A program made the position numbers and the translations under genes. The notes beneath the pieces are model-generated. The model was not told the origin of the DNA, searched no databases, and saw only the letters and a program-made list of their open reading frames with translations. Shown one piece after another: positions 1 to 8,740 of a stretch of 64,000 nt of DNA. The first letter of the stretch is position 1; each line of letters opens with the position of its first letter. The DNA comes from UBA3064 sp023258775 (GTDB lineage Bacteria; Pseudomonadota; Gammaproteobacteria; Burkholderiales; Burkholderiaceae_E): assembly GCA_044355655.1 (NCBI GenBank), contig JBIKXS010000015.1:3660-67659 (forward strand), read 5' to 3'.

Positions 1-554
1 AATTCTCCATAGGACTTTGAGGCCTGAAAACTGATTTGCAACTTCAATTCTGTCTGCAACAAATCCCATTGCTCATTGCTCACAAAGGGCTCGAGCATGG
101 GTACGACCTGCTGCCACCAGGCTAAGCCGCGCAGATTCGCTTGTCGCTTCGGATAACTGCGTGCTGCAAGGTGCATACGGGCGAGCTGATGCCCAACAGC
201 TGCGCAATGCAAGGCTGCCGGCTGCATATTGGCGCGTCCCGGCAGACAAGTTACCAGCGCAGCAGGCTTGCCTGCCAGGCTTCCCAGGCGAAGGCCCGAG
301 CGGTTGGTAATCGGCTTGGGGCAGGCAACGCCGTGCTCGGCCAAATGTGTCATGAAATCGATGTAATAGGGCAGTTGCGTGGCGTTTAGGCGCTCAAACA
401 AGGTCAGCACGAATCGACCTGAAGCGGTATCAACAAAAAAATTACTGTTTTCGATCCCAGAGGCGATGCCCTCGAAGCGAAGCAATTCGCCGAGATCAAA
501 GTTGTCTAGCCACTGTGCCAGCTGATGATGCTGAATTGGAGTAAAAACGGCCAT
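1..554 (-). CDS. thrB: Homoserine kinase, type II (ThrB), 3' end cut by window edge
   Basis: Phosphorylates L-homoserine in threonine biosynthesis. Reading the minus strand from the ATG at 552-554 gives 184 open codons that run off the window. The protein starts MAVFTPIQHHQLAQWL and continues through GIENSNFFVD, LTLFERL and HGVACPKPI, the usual N-terminus of the choline-kinase-fold homoserine kinase of proteobacteria (about 315-330 residues when complete). The catalytic Asp region lies beyond the window. It is divergent from polA over a gap of about 70 bp that must hold both promoters, and thrB beside polA is a familiar Burkholderiales arrangement. The identification rests on recognised family sequence. 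Confidence 0.88.
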   Translation of the reverse strand, partial: MAVFTPIQHHQLAQWLDNFDLGELLRFEGIASGIENSNFFVDTASGRFVLTLFERLNATQLPYYIDFMTHLAEHGVACPKPITNRSGLRLGSLAGKPAALVTCLPGRANMQPAALHCAAVGHQLARMHLAARSYPKRQANLRGLAWWQQVVPMLEPFVSNEQWDLLQTELKLQISFQASKSYGE

Positions 555-623
555 TAGCAATTATCCCGCAATTGGTCACACTTGAAGCGTCCGACCTTGG
601 ATCGGAGCTGAGATAATCAATCG

Positions 624-3464
624 ATGAGTTACGAAAAAGCCAGACAAGAATCAATTCCCGTCCCGGGTCATGCATCGCCGATGCTGCTGCTGGTTGATGG
701 ATCGAGTTATCTTTATCGGGCTTTTCACGCCCTTCCCGATATGCGCAGCCCGCAGGCTGAGCCCACGGGTGCGATATATGGCATGGTCGCCATGTTGCGT
801 AAGTTGCGCGCGGATCAGGCACTTCATCGTGGTGCGAGCTTTGGTGCGGTCATTTTTGATGCGCCCGGTAAAACCTTTCGCGATGAAATTTTCCCAGCCT
901 ATAAGGCTAACCGGTCAGCGATGCCTCCAGACTTGGTCTTACAGATTCCCAGGATTCATCAGCTTGTTCGCTTGCTCGGCTGGCCATTGGTGATGGTTGA
1001 AGGTATTGAGGCCGACGATGTAATCGGCACGCTGACGGCGCAGGCCAAGCAGTGCGGATGGGAGAGTTTGGTGTCAACAGGCGATAAGGATCTCGCGCAG
1101 CTTGTCGATGCAAGCACAAGGCTCGTAAACACCATGACCCGCGAAGGTGGGCGCCCTGAGTTGCTCGACATTGAGGCAGTGTTTGTCAAATTTGGGGTTC
1201 GCCCGGATCAGATCATCGACTATTTGAGCTTGGTTGGCGACGCTGTCGACAACGTACCTGGCGTTGAGAAGGTTGGCCCGAAGACGGCAGCCAAATGGCT
1301 TGCGCAGTTTGAAAACCTTGATCAGTTAATGGCTCAGGCTGGGCAGATCGCTGGGGTGGTCGGTGAGAATTTACGCCAATCACTTCAGTGGCTGCCAACT
1401 GCCCGCACGCTGGTGACCGTGCGAAGAGATTGTGAACTGCCCGACTGGTGTTCGCCAGGTGAAGGGCTTTTGCTGACAGACGAAAACGCAGACGGTTTGC
1501 GCGAACTCTTTAAGGCTTGCGGATTCCGAACTTGGTTGCGCGAACTTGAGCAAGCGCCTGTCGAAGCGAACCTTGATGTCACTAAGGGTGGCGAGCCTGG
1601 CTTGCCAGGGCCTAAGGCCTCAGAGCAGGCTTTTGCAACTGCAAGCGCGGCCTTCGATCGAAGTCAGTATGAAACTGTGCTGACGGTGGATGCGCTTGAC
1701 CGCTGGTTTGCCGAATTGATGGCAAGCGAAGAGGCTGCGGTCGATACCGAAACAACAGATCTTGATCCGATGCGCGCGGTAATGGTTGGTCTCTCGCTTG
1801 CAACGGCGCCAAATAAGGCTTGCTATATACCGCTTGCCCACGAAGGTCTTGATCAACCCGGGCAACTCGATCGCGACATGGTGTTAACCCGACTAAAGCC
1901 CTGGCTTTGTTCGCCAAGTCACAAGAAACTCGGCCAAAACATTAAGTACGACATGCATGTGTTTGAAAACCATGGCGTAAGACTTGAGGGTATTGCTGAG
2001 GATTCTTTACTTGCCTCTTATGTACTTGAGGCGCATCGTAATCACGATATGGATTCGCTGGCCGAGCGACACCTGAATCATCGAACGATTAGCTATGACG
2101 ATGTGACGGGGAAGGGGGTTGCAAGATTGCCCTTTGCCCAAGTGCCTGTCGAGCGCGCAACGCCCTATGCGGCTGAAGATGCCGATGTAACTTACCGACT
2201 CTGTCAGCATTTTCGCGCGCGCTTAGCCAGTGAACCTTCGCTTGATGCGGTTTATCGGCAAATGGAAGTGCCGGTGATGCAGGTCTTGCAATCGATCGAA
2301 CGTCACGGCGTGATGGTTGATCCGGACAAGTTACAACAGCAAAGCGATGCCTTGCAGGTGCAATTAAGCGATCTGGAGCGACAAGCTCATGAGGCAGCCA
2401 ATCGTGCGTTTAATCTGGGATCGCCCAAGCAACTGGGTGAATTATTGTTTCAAGAATTAAAGCTGCCTGTTTTAAAGAAGACCGCTTCAGGTGCGCCTTC
2501 AACCGATGAAGAAGTATTGGCGAAACTCGCTGAAGACTATCCCTTGCCACGAATCGTGCTGCAATGGCGAGGGCTTGCCAAGCTTAAATCGACCTACACC
2601 GACAAGCTGCCGAAGATGATTCATCCGGTGACTGGGCGCGTGCATACGAGTTATAACCAGGCGGTCGCTGTCACCGGTCGCTTGGCCTCAACAGATCCTA
2701 ATTTACAGAACATTCCAATTCGCACAGCCGAAGGGCGTCGGATTCGAGAAGCTTTTGTTGCTCCCCAGGGTTTTAAGATTTTGTCGGCAGATTATTCGCA
2801 AATCGAGTTGCGGATCATGGCGCATATTTCAGCAGACCCCGGACTGCTTGCAGCTTTTGCGCGCGGCGACGATGTTCACCGAGCGACCGCTGCTGAAGTC
2901 TTCGGGCTAGGGGTTTCCGAAGTAAGTCATGAACAAAGGCGGTATGCAAAAGTTATCAACTTTGGCTTGATTTATGGCATGAGCGCTTTTGGTTTGGCCT
3001 CGAATTTGGGGATCGACCGTCAACAGGCAAAACATTATATTGATCGCTATTTTGCACGCTATCCCGGAGTGCTCCAGTACATGGAGCGCACGCGACAACA
3101 GGCGCGCGAGCAGGGCTTCGTGGAAACTGTTTTTGGTCGTCGACTTTGGTTATCCGAGATTCAATCGCCAAACGGGCCTCGCAGGCAGGCTGCCGAGCGT
3201 GCAGCGATCAATGCACCGATGCAGGGTACGGCCGCCGATTTGATCAAAATGGCAATGATCCATGTCGATGCACAATTGCAGCAACAGTCGATGCGATCTC
3301 GAATGATGATGCAGGTTCATGATGAATTGGTATTCGAAGTAGCCGATGACGAAGTCGACGCATTAAGCGCACTTGTGCGCGATGCGATGTTGAATGTTGC
3401 CCAGTTGGCGGTGCCCCTAGACGTTGATGTTGGCGTGGGCAACAACTGGGATGAGGCGCACTAG
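624..3464 (+). CDS. polA: DNA polymerase I (PolA)
   Basis: Fills gaps and removes RNA primers in replication and repair. All three modules are visible in 946 residues. The N-terminal 5'-3' exonuclease begins MLLLVDGSSYLYRAFHALP and has GIEADDVIGTL and STGDKDLAQLV. The 3'-5' exonuclease keeps its metal-binding DTET near residue 374, so proofreading is probably active. The polymerase domain has motif A (SADYSQIELR, near 720), motif B (RRYAKVINFGLIYG) and motif C (VHDE, near 897). The start used is ATG 624; an ATG at 681 begins exactly at the conserved MLLLVDGSS and is a plausible alternative. It is divergent from thrB. The length is normal for the family. Confidence 0.97.
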   Translation: MSYEKARQESIPVPGHASPMLLLVDGSSYLYRAFHALPDMRSPQAEPTGAIYGMVAMLRKLRADQALHRGASFGAVIFDAPGKTFRDEIFPAYKANRSAMPPDLVLQIPRIHQLVRLLGWPLVMVEGIEADDVIGTLTAQAKQCGWESLVSTGDKDLAQLVDASTRLVNTMTREGGRPELLDIEAVFVKFGVRPDQIIDYLSLVGDAVDNVPGVEKVGPKTAAKWLAQFENLDQLMAQAGQIAGVVGENLRQSLQWLPTARTLVTVRRDCELPDWCSPGEGLLLTDENADGLRELFKACGFRTWLRELEQAPVEANLDVTKGGEPGLPGPKASEQAFATASAAFDRSQYETVLTVDALDRWFAELMASEEAAVDTETTDLDPMRAVMVGLSLATAPNKACYIPLAHEGLDQPGQLDRDMVLTRLKPWLCSPSHKKLGQNIKYDMHVFENHGVRLEGIAEDSLLASYVLEAHRNHDMDSLAERHLNHRTISYDDVTGKGVARLPFAQVPVERATPYAAEDADVTYRLCQHFRARLASEPSLDAVYRQMEVPVMQVLQSIERHGVMVDPDKLQQQSDALQVQLSDLERQAHEAANRAFNLGSPKQLGELLFQELKLPVLKKTASGAPSTDEEVLAKLAEDYPLPRIVLQWRGLAKLKSTYTDKLPKMIHPVTGRVHTSYNQAVAVTGRLASTDPNLQNIPIRTAEGRRIREAFVAPQGFKILSADYSQIELRIMAHISADPGLLAAFARGDDVHRATAAEVFGLGVSEVSHEQRRYAKVINFGLIYGMSAFGLASNLGIDRQQAKHYIDRYFARYPGVLQYMERTRQQAREQGFVETVFGRRLWLSEIQSPNGPRRQAAERAAINAPMQGTAADLIKMAMIHVDAQLQQQSMRSRMMMQVHDELVFEVADDEVDALSALVRDAMLNVAQLAVPLDVDVGVGNNWDEAH

Positions 3465-3486
3465 CTTTTTTATTGAGGTAAGGCTT

Positions 3487-4347
3487 ATGAATGAATCAGC
3501 AAGACGTGATTTTGTACGCTCGGTGATCGGTGGTGGGGTGATTGCTAGCGCTTATGCCGCGGCGGTCATGCCAACAGGGGATCTGCTGGCCCAAATCCAG
3601 CGAACCGACAGCGAGGGCCTTAAAGTCGGCTCGATCATGATCCCAACGTCAGGCGGATTCCAAATGCCTGCTTACCATGCCATGCCTGCGGATGCGAAGC
3701 CCAAAGCGGTGTTGCTTGTTGTGCATGAGGTCTGGGGTGTGCATGAGTACATTCAGGATGTTTGCCGCCGATTTGCCAAGCAGGGCTACCTCGCAATTGC
3801 GCCCGAACTCTTCGTCCGCCAGGGCGATGTGAAGCTTTTGAAATCGCCTGCAGAAATTTTCGAGAAAGTTGTTAATAAGGTGAGTGACGAGCAAGTGCTT
3901 GCGGACTTGGATGCTGCGACGCTTTGGGCTCAGTCTCAGGGTTTTGACACATCAAAGCTAGGTATCAACGGATTTTGCTGGGGCGGACGCATTGTCTGGC
4001 TTTATAGCGCCCATCAGCGCAAGCTCAAAGCTGCGGTGGCCTGGTATGGCAGGCTCACGACAGGTACAAATGCGATAACGCCGCGCCACCCGCTCGATGT
4101 GGCCGACAAACTTCAAGCGCCGGTCTTGGGGCTTTATGGTGGCAGGGATGATGGCATTCCTTTGTCCCAGGTTGATGAAATGAAAACCCGCTTGTCCTTC
4201 GGTGCGCAAGCCTCACAACAATCTGAGATCGTGGTTTATCCCGAAGCACCCCATGCATTTCATGCCGATTACAGGCCAACTTTTCGCGCCGATGCCGCCG
4301 CCGATGCATGGTCCCGTTGTCTTTCATGGTTTGGCAAGCGCCTGTAG
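3487..4347 (+). CDS. Dienelactone hydrolase family protein with Tat-type signal
   Basis: An alpha/beta hydrolase of the dienelactone hydrolase (carboxymethylenebutenolidase) family, 286 residues. The catalytic Cys is in GFCWGG (about Cys164), the Asp in GGRDDGIP and the His in PHAFH; Glu in HEVWG (about 81) is also typical. The N-terminus ARRDFVRS followed by a hydrophobic stretch ending near LLAQ resembles a twin-arginine signal peptide, so periplasmic export is likely. The start ATG 3487 follows GAGGTAAGG and lies 22 bp after polA, so it may be co-transcribed. The substrate cannot be told from sequence: no chlorocatechol genes are nearby, so a role in that pathway should not be assumed. Confidence 0.85.
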   Translation: MNESARRDFVRSVIGGGVIASAYAAAVMPTGDLLAQIQRTDSEGLKVGSIMIPTSGGFQMPAYHAMPADAKPKAVLLVVHEVWGVHEYIQDVCRRFAKQGYLAIAPELFVRQGDVKLLKSPAEIFEKVVNKVSDEQVLADLDAATLWAQSQGFDTSKLGINGFCWGGRIVWLYSAHQRKLKAAVAWYGRLTTGTNAITPRHPLDVADKLQAPVLGLYGGRDDGIPLSQVDEMKTRLSFGAQASQQSEIVVYPEAPHAFHADYRPTFRADAAADAWSRCLSWFGKRL

Positions 4348-4479
4348 CTTTGCGCTTGCATCCTGGATGGTGCATCAGTATTTGAGGCATGCATGCCGCT
4401 GATCCGAAGCCGTGCAACCGGATCGCGTCCTAATGCGGCATGATGGCCAAGTTTTGTCGATGTCGTTAGAGAAACGTTC

Positions 4480-5256
4480 TTGACTTTATTTCATATCATT
4501 GCTGCCACGCTGGTTGGGGGCTCGCTGAGCACGCTCGCTGCGGGCCTCCTGTCTTTGCATGTACTTTCGAAAATTACCAAGCGATTGGTGAGCTTGTCTG
4601 CGGGGCTTTTACTTGGTGCTGCCACGATTGACTTACTTCCGGAGGCAATTGCAAGTGGCGAAGATCCCGAAAAGCTCGGCTGGACGCTTGGGCTTGGTTT
4701 CTTGGGATTTTTCCTGCTCGAAAAGTTTGCGATTCTTAGGCATGGCCACCACCATGAGGGTGATGGTCACGAGCACCACCATGGCCACGATCAGCATGAG
4801 GCTGGGCCCGAGGGTTTGCTGATCCTGATTGGCGATTCGCTACATAATTTTGTTGATGGTGTCTTGATCGCTTCAGCCTTTTTGGTTGATCACAGACTTG
4901 GCTGGATGACCGCACTTGCGGTCGCCGCGCATGAAATTCCACAGGAGATCGGCGATTATATCGTTCTGATTAATGCAGGATATAGTCGGCGTCGCGCTAT
5001 TATCTATAATCTTATATCAGGGCTTGCCGCAGTGGTCGGCGGCATTGCGGGCTGGGCTTTATTGTCGAGTCACCATCATCTTCTTCCCTACCTGATCACC
5101 ATCTCAGCGGCTGCATTTATCTACGTGGCTTTGGCCGACCTTGTGCCCGACATGCATAAGCAACGTCAGGCTGCAGAAAGCCTATTTCAGCTCGTACTCA
5201 TCGGCATGGGGGTTTTGGCGATCATGCTTGCACATCGCCTGGTCCATCAGCACTAA
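4480..5256 (+). CDS. ZIP family divalent metal transporter
   Basis: Inner-membrane ZIP (Zrt/Irt-like) protein of 258 residues, probably moving zinc or another divalent cation. The transmembrane metal motifs HNFVDGVLIA and HEIPQEIGDY are intact, and the loop before them is very His-rich (HGHHHEGDGHEHHHGHDQHE, residues about 88-107), as in the cytosolic loop of many ZIP proteins. About seven to eight hydrophobic segments are visible. The reading frame opens with TTG at 4480; no in-frame ATG fits, and the nearby ATG at 4460 is out of frame. It is convergent with sseA and the stop regions overlap by 4 bp. No Zur box was recognised upstream. Confidence 0.88.
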   Translation: MTLFHIIAATLVGGSLSTLAAGLLSLHVLSKITKRLVSLSAGLLLGAATIDLLPEAIASGEDPEKLGWTLGLGFLGFFLLEKFAILRHGHHHEGDGHEHHHGHDQHEAGPEGLLILIGDSLHNFVDGVLIASAFLVDHRLGWMTALAVAAHEIPQEIGDYIVLINAGYSRRRAIIYNLISGLAAVVGGIAGWALLSSHHHLLPYLITISAAAFIYVALADLVPDMHKQRQAAESLFQLVLIGMGVLAIMLAHRLVHQH

Positions 5257-6155
5257 GGGCGATCGCCCTTGGCAACGGGCCGCTTGGGATCAGCACACCA
5301 TTCGCTCCATGAGCCTGGGTGCAGCATTAAGTCATCATTCAGTCCTGCAATACGCATGGCAAGCAGGTTATGACAAGCCGATACCCCAGAGCCACATGAA
5401 TGCACAAGTGCAGAGCCTTCGCCACCCGGGGCGCTTGCGGCAGCGGGTATCCGAGGTGCTTGCAATGTCATCAGCGATAGCCATTCTTCACGCAGTACTT
5501 CCGCTGGTTTGAAGCGCCCATCGGGCCTTAAATTTTGGGTGTTCGGTCGATTAAGTGCCCCAGGAATATGGCCTGCAACGGGATCGAGCGGCTCGACATC
5601 GCCGCGCCAACGCTCTGCGGCGCGCGCATCAACAATCAAGTGATGACCGCTTCCAAGGTTTTCCAGCAACTCATCGCTTTGAATGATGGCCTCAAGGGAG
5701 TTTCTGATTGCGAAATTCCCTGTGCCTTGCTTGCGCTCACGGGGGCTTAAGTCCTTACTGCTCGGGTAACCAGCCTTGACCCAGGCCGCATAGCCGCCAT
5801 CTAAGACGTTGACTGCGTCGTGACCGCACCATCGCAAAAGCCACCATAACCTCGCGGCGTAAACACTTGAGCCGGCGTCGTAAACCACCACCATGCTGTC
5901 ATCATTGGCACCAAGGCTTTGCATGCGTTGAACAAGCGCTTCCTGGTCAGGCAGGGGATGGCGGCCACTTCCCGGGGTCTTGGGGCCGGAAAGCGCATCG
6001 TGCAAGGCGAAAAAGGCCGCATTGGGAATATGTCCAGACTCATATTGTTGTTTTCCTAGCGATGCGTCGAACAAGTCGGATCGGCAATCGATAAGGATCA
6101 ACTGATCAATCTGGCTTGCCAGGGCTTCAACACTGATGAGGTGCTCGTCATGCAT
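5253..6155 (-). CDS. sseA: 3-mercaptopyruvate sulfurtransferase (SseA)
   Basis: Two rhodanese domains in 300 residues transfer sulfane sulfur. The first is catalytically inactive and holds the VVYDAG and RLWWLLRW elements. The second carries the active Cys in the loop CGSGVSA (near residue 247), which matches the CGSGVTA loop of mercaptopyruvate sulfurtransferases better than the CRxGxR loop of thiosulfate sulfurtransferases. The start ATG overlaps the 3' end of the upstream Rieske gene by 8 bp, so translation is probably coupled. With the sulfide dehydrogenase genes near 40 kb this is one of two sulfur-handling loci in the window. Confidence 0.9.
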   Translation of the reverse strand: MHDEHLISVEALASQIDQLILIDCRSDLFDASLGKQQYESGHIPNAAFFALHDALSGPKTPGSGRHPLPDQEALVQRMQSLGANDDSMVVVYDAGSSVYAARLWWLLRWCGHDAVNVLDGGYAAWVKAGYPSSKDLSPRERKQGTGNFAIRNSLEAIIQSDELLENLGSGHHLIVDARAAERWRGDVEPLDPVAGHIPGALNRPNTQNLRPDGRFKPAEVLREEWLSLMTLQAPRIPAAASAPGGEGSALVHSCGSGVSACHNLLAMRIAGLNDDLMLHPGSWSEWCADPKRPVAKGDRP

Positions 6156-7260
6156 CTTGATTCAACTCGGGTAATTGACTGCGAATGAATTCATGGAAAT
6201 GTTGCATGCCATCCTCCATCGGGCTTTGATAGGGGCCTACCTGATTGATGCCTCTTGCCATGAGTGCTTTTCGACCCGCATCCATCCGCAGGGCGATCTC
6301 GTCGTCTTCAGCCGCAGTTTCCATGTAGGCAGCGCGCTCGGCCTCGACGAAATCGCGCTCAAAGTGAACGATTTCTTCAGGGTAATAAAACTCGACAATA
6401 TTCGTGGTGTGCTGTGGACTTCGAGGAATCAAGGTGCTCACGACCAGCACGTGCGGATACCACTCCACCATGATGTTTGGATAATAAGTGAGCCAGATTG
6501 CGCCAAAGGGCGGTGGCTTGCCCTGACGGTAACCCAAGACTTGCGCCTGCCAGCGTGCATAGGTTGGTGTGCCGGGCTTGCTTAAGGCTTGATGCACGCC
6601 GACGGTTTGTACCGAGAACCAGGAGCCAAACTCCCAGGTAAGGTCATCGCAGGAAACAAACTGCCCCAGTCCCGGGTGAAAGGGAACAACGTGATAGTCC
6701 TCGAGATAAACCTCGATAAAGGTCTTCCAGTTATAAGCACACTCGTGAATCTCAACATGATCAAAACAATAACCGTCAAAATCGAAGTGTTCTCCAGCTT
6801 TCATGCCCGCGAGATCAGCCGCAATGTCACGCCGGCCCTCGAAGAGTAGTCCCTTCCACTGCTGCAGCGGGGTTTTAGGCAAATTCAGGCAGGGCTGCTG
6901 TTCGAAGTGGGGGGCACCAAGCAATTCGCCGTGCAGGTCATAAGTCCAGCGGTGCAAGGGACAAACAACATGGTCGACATGACCCCGCCCGTTCAACATA
7001 ATCGCCTGCCGATGACGACAGACATTGGAGAGGCATTCGATACCTTGCTGGTTATGAATGAGCACCCGACCTTCGTGTTCGGCAGGCAGCGCGAAGTAGT
7101 CGCCGCGCTCAGGCACCATGAGCTTGTGGCCGATATACGAAGGTCCGGCTTTGAATAGCCTTTCAATTTCGAGTTGAAACAGCCCGGTATCGAAGTAAGC
7201 CGATACCGGCAGCTGCGTCACCGGCCGCGTAAGTGCGCCGATCCGTCCAGGTGCTGACAT
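6148..7260 (-). CDS. Rieske [2Fe-2S] ring-hydroxylating oxygenase, alpha subunit type
   Basis: A 370-residue oxygenase. The Rieske cluster ligands are CRH (Cys81, His83) and CPLH (Cys100, His103). The mononuclear iron site is in YLEDYHVVPFH, with Asp188, His190 and His195. These are the hallmarks of Rieske non-haem iron oxygenases, in the branch containing choline-monooxygenase-like and aromatic dioxygenase alpha subunits. No ferredoxin reductase or beta subunit lies next to it, so its electron donor is elsewhere. ATG 7260 is preferred over the GTG six bases upstream because GGAG stands at a good distance. It overlaps sseA by 8 bp. The substrate is unknown. Confidence 0.88.
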   Translation of the reverse strand: MSAPGRIGALTRPVTQLPVSAYFDTGLFQLEIERLFKAGPSYIGHKLMVPERGDYFALPAEHEGRVLIHNQQGIECLSNVCRHRQAIMLNGRGHVDHVVCPLHRWTYDLHGELLGAPHFEQQPCLNLPKTPLQQWKGLLFEGRRDIAADLAGMKAGEHFDFDGYCFDHVEIHECAYNWKTFIEVYLEDYHVVPFHPGLGQFVSCDDLTWEFGSWFSVQTVGVHQALSKPGTPTYARWQAQVLGYRQGKPPPFGAIWLTYYPNIMVEWYPHVLVVSTLIPRSPQHTTNIVEFYYPEEIVHFERDFVEAERAAYMETAAEDDEIALRMDAGRKALMARGINQVGPYQSPMEDGMQHFHEFIRSQLPELNQDA

Positions 7261-7397
7261 ATGCACGCTCCATCAAGGATGTCCCAAGGTCTGGTCGCGA
7301 TCGCACTTTTGCGTTGAAAAAAGCGCTCACTCCCGAAACCCCCTCTGACAGTAGGGGCGCCAAGCATACCCCAAGAGGCGTAGAATCCAATGCGACC

Positions 7398-7664
7398 ATG
7401 CCAAAGAGTCGACCATCTACAACAGAATCTGTGCCCGCCGAGCCGCGCCCAAAGTCCTGGGAGGAGGCAACCGAGGCACTAGAGGCTTTGGTAAAGCGCA
7501 TGGAATCGGGCAGTCTAAGCCTCGAGGAGTCGATCAAGGCCTACCGCGAGGGCGTTGCCCTTGTGCAGTGGTCACGGGAAACGCTAGCCTCAGCGCAGCA
7601 ACAAGTTCGGGTGCTTGAGGAAAACATGCTTAAACCTTTTTCGCCTGAGGACGATGCGTCCTAG
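7398..7664 (+). CDS. xseB: Exodeoxyribonuclease VII small subunit (XseB)
   Basis: Small subunit of the single-strand nuclease ExoVII, 88 residues when started at ATG 7398. The conserved core SWEEATEALEALVKRMESG, SLEESIKAYREGVAL and a C-terminal helix with LEENML are all present. The frame is open further upstream, but the extra residues are not family-like. It overlaps the ispA start, the classic xseB-ispA-dxs order. The large subunit xseA is separate, at 34 kb in this window. It is divergent from the Rieske gene across about 137 bp. Confidence 0.93.
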   Translation: MPKSRPSTTESVPAEPRPKSWEEATEALEALVKRMESGSLSLEESIKAYREGVALVQWSRETLASAQQQVRVLEENMLKPFSPEDDAS

Positions 7665-8610
7665 TGCTGCTATGACTGCCGATGGCCATCAGGCGTGGAT
7701 TAAAACGCAGCTTTCGTTGATTGAGGCTGCCATCGATGAAGCTTTGCCCAAAGGGGAGTTGTCGCGTACGAAACTTTTTGAAGCACTTGCCTATGCGAGC
7801 TTAGGCGGCGGCAAACGAATTCGTGCGCTCTTGTGCCTGGCAAGTGGTCAGGCCTTGGCTGCGGACCCAGCCATATGCATGCGTGCGGCCGTTGCACTTG
7901 AATTGATTCACGCTTATTCGCTGGTGCACGATGATTTGCCTTGCATGGACAACGACATCCTCAGGCGGGGGAAACCAACGGTTCATGTCGCCTACGGTGA
8001 AGCGACGGCAATGCTTGTTGGCGATGGATTACAAGCACTTGCCTTTGAAGTGCTTGTGGGCATGAGTCAATTGGGACTTGCGGCGGATCAGTGTTTGGAG
8101 GCAATCGGCGCGCTTGCCCGCGCGAGCGGTCCGCAAGGCATGGTTGGTGGCCAGGCCATTGATTTGGCTGTGCTCGGATCGGCAATGTCTTTTGTTGACC
8201 TTGCTCAATTGCAAAGCATGCATGAAATGAAGACCGGCGCCTTACTCAAAGCCAGCGTACAACTCGGCCTAAGCTGTCGCGGTGCGGTTGAGCTTCACCC
8301 TGCCGTTGATCGCCTGCTTAATCAGTATGCCGCCTTTTTGGGACTTGCCTTTCAAGTCATCGATGATGTTTTGGATGAGTCAGCAAGCACTGAGGCCCTT
8401 GGCAAGACCGCAGGCAAAGATAAAGCTCAGCAAAAGCCAACCTATGTATCGTTAATGGGCCTTGAAAAAGCGCGTGGCTTTGCCCACGATTTGCATCGCC
8501 AGTCGATAGATTGCCTTGCGCAAGCAAAAAAAATTGATTCAGGCCTTGGTGCTGAGGGCATGGCTCATCTGGCTGACCTTGCTGACCTTATTGTGTTGCG
8601 TCAACACTAA
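7654..8610 (+). CDS. ispA: Farnesyl diphosphate synthase (IspA)
   Basis: Condenses isopentenyl and allylic diphosphates to C15 (possibly C10/C15) prenyl diphosphate for quinones and undecaprenyl carriers. The first Asp-rich motif is VHDDLPCMDND (about residues 92-101) and the second is QVIDDVLDE (near 233); KPTYVSLMG and GGKRIRALL are also typical. The chosen start, ATG 7654, overlaps xseB by 11 bp and has GAGG upstream; ATG 7672 is an alternative. The stop codon lies inside the first unit of a 29-bp tandem array that fills the gap to dxs. Normal length, 318 residues. Confidence 0.95.
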   Translation: MRPSAAMTADGHQAWIKTQLSLIEAAIDEALPKGELSRTKLFEALAYASLGGGKRIRALLCLASGQALAADPAICMRAAVALELIHAYSLVHDDLPCMDNDILRRGKPTVHVAYGEATAMLVGDGLQALAFEVLVGMSQLGLAADQCLEAIGALARASGPQGMVGGQAIDLAVLGSAMSFVDLAQLQSMHEMKTGALLKASVQLGLSCRGAVELHPAVDRLLNQYAAFLGLAFQVIDDVLDESASTEALGKTAGKDKAQQKPTYVSLMGLEKARGFAHDLHRQSIDCLAQAKKIDSGLGAEGMAHLADLADLIVLRQH

Positions 8611-8723
8611 ACGATATTGATTGTTAGCGTCAACACTGAACGATATTGATTGTTAGCGTCAACACTGAACGATATTGATTGTTAGCGTCAACACTGAACG
8701 ATATTGATTGTGAGCGTCAACAC
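8598..8723 (+). repeat. 29-bp tandem array between ispA and dxs
   Basis: Four units of 29 bp start at 8598, 8627, 8656 and 8685, and a fifth, partial one starts at 8714. Each begins GCGTCAACACTGAACGATAT. Units 2 and 3 are identical. Unit 1 has A for G (CACTAA instead of CACTGA) and carries the ispA stop codon; unit 4 differs near its end (TGTGA). The array ends 18 bp before the dxs start, so it makes up the whole ispA-dxs leader. There are no unique spacers, so it is not a CRISPR array. Confidence 0.95.
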
Positions 8724-8740
8724 AGAGTGCACTAGCTGAT

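Noticed and set aside
141..389. 82-codon plus-strand frame at the window start
   Set aside because: It lies antisense inside thrB, which has clear family sequence.
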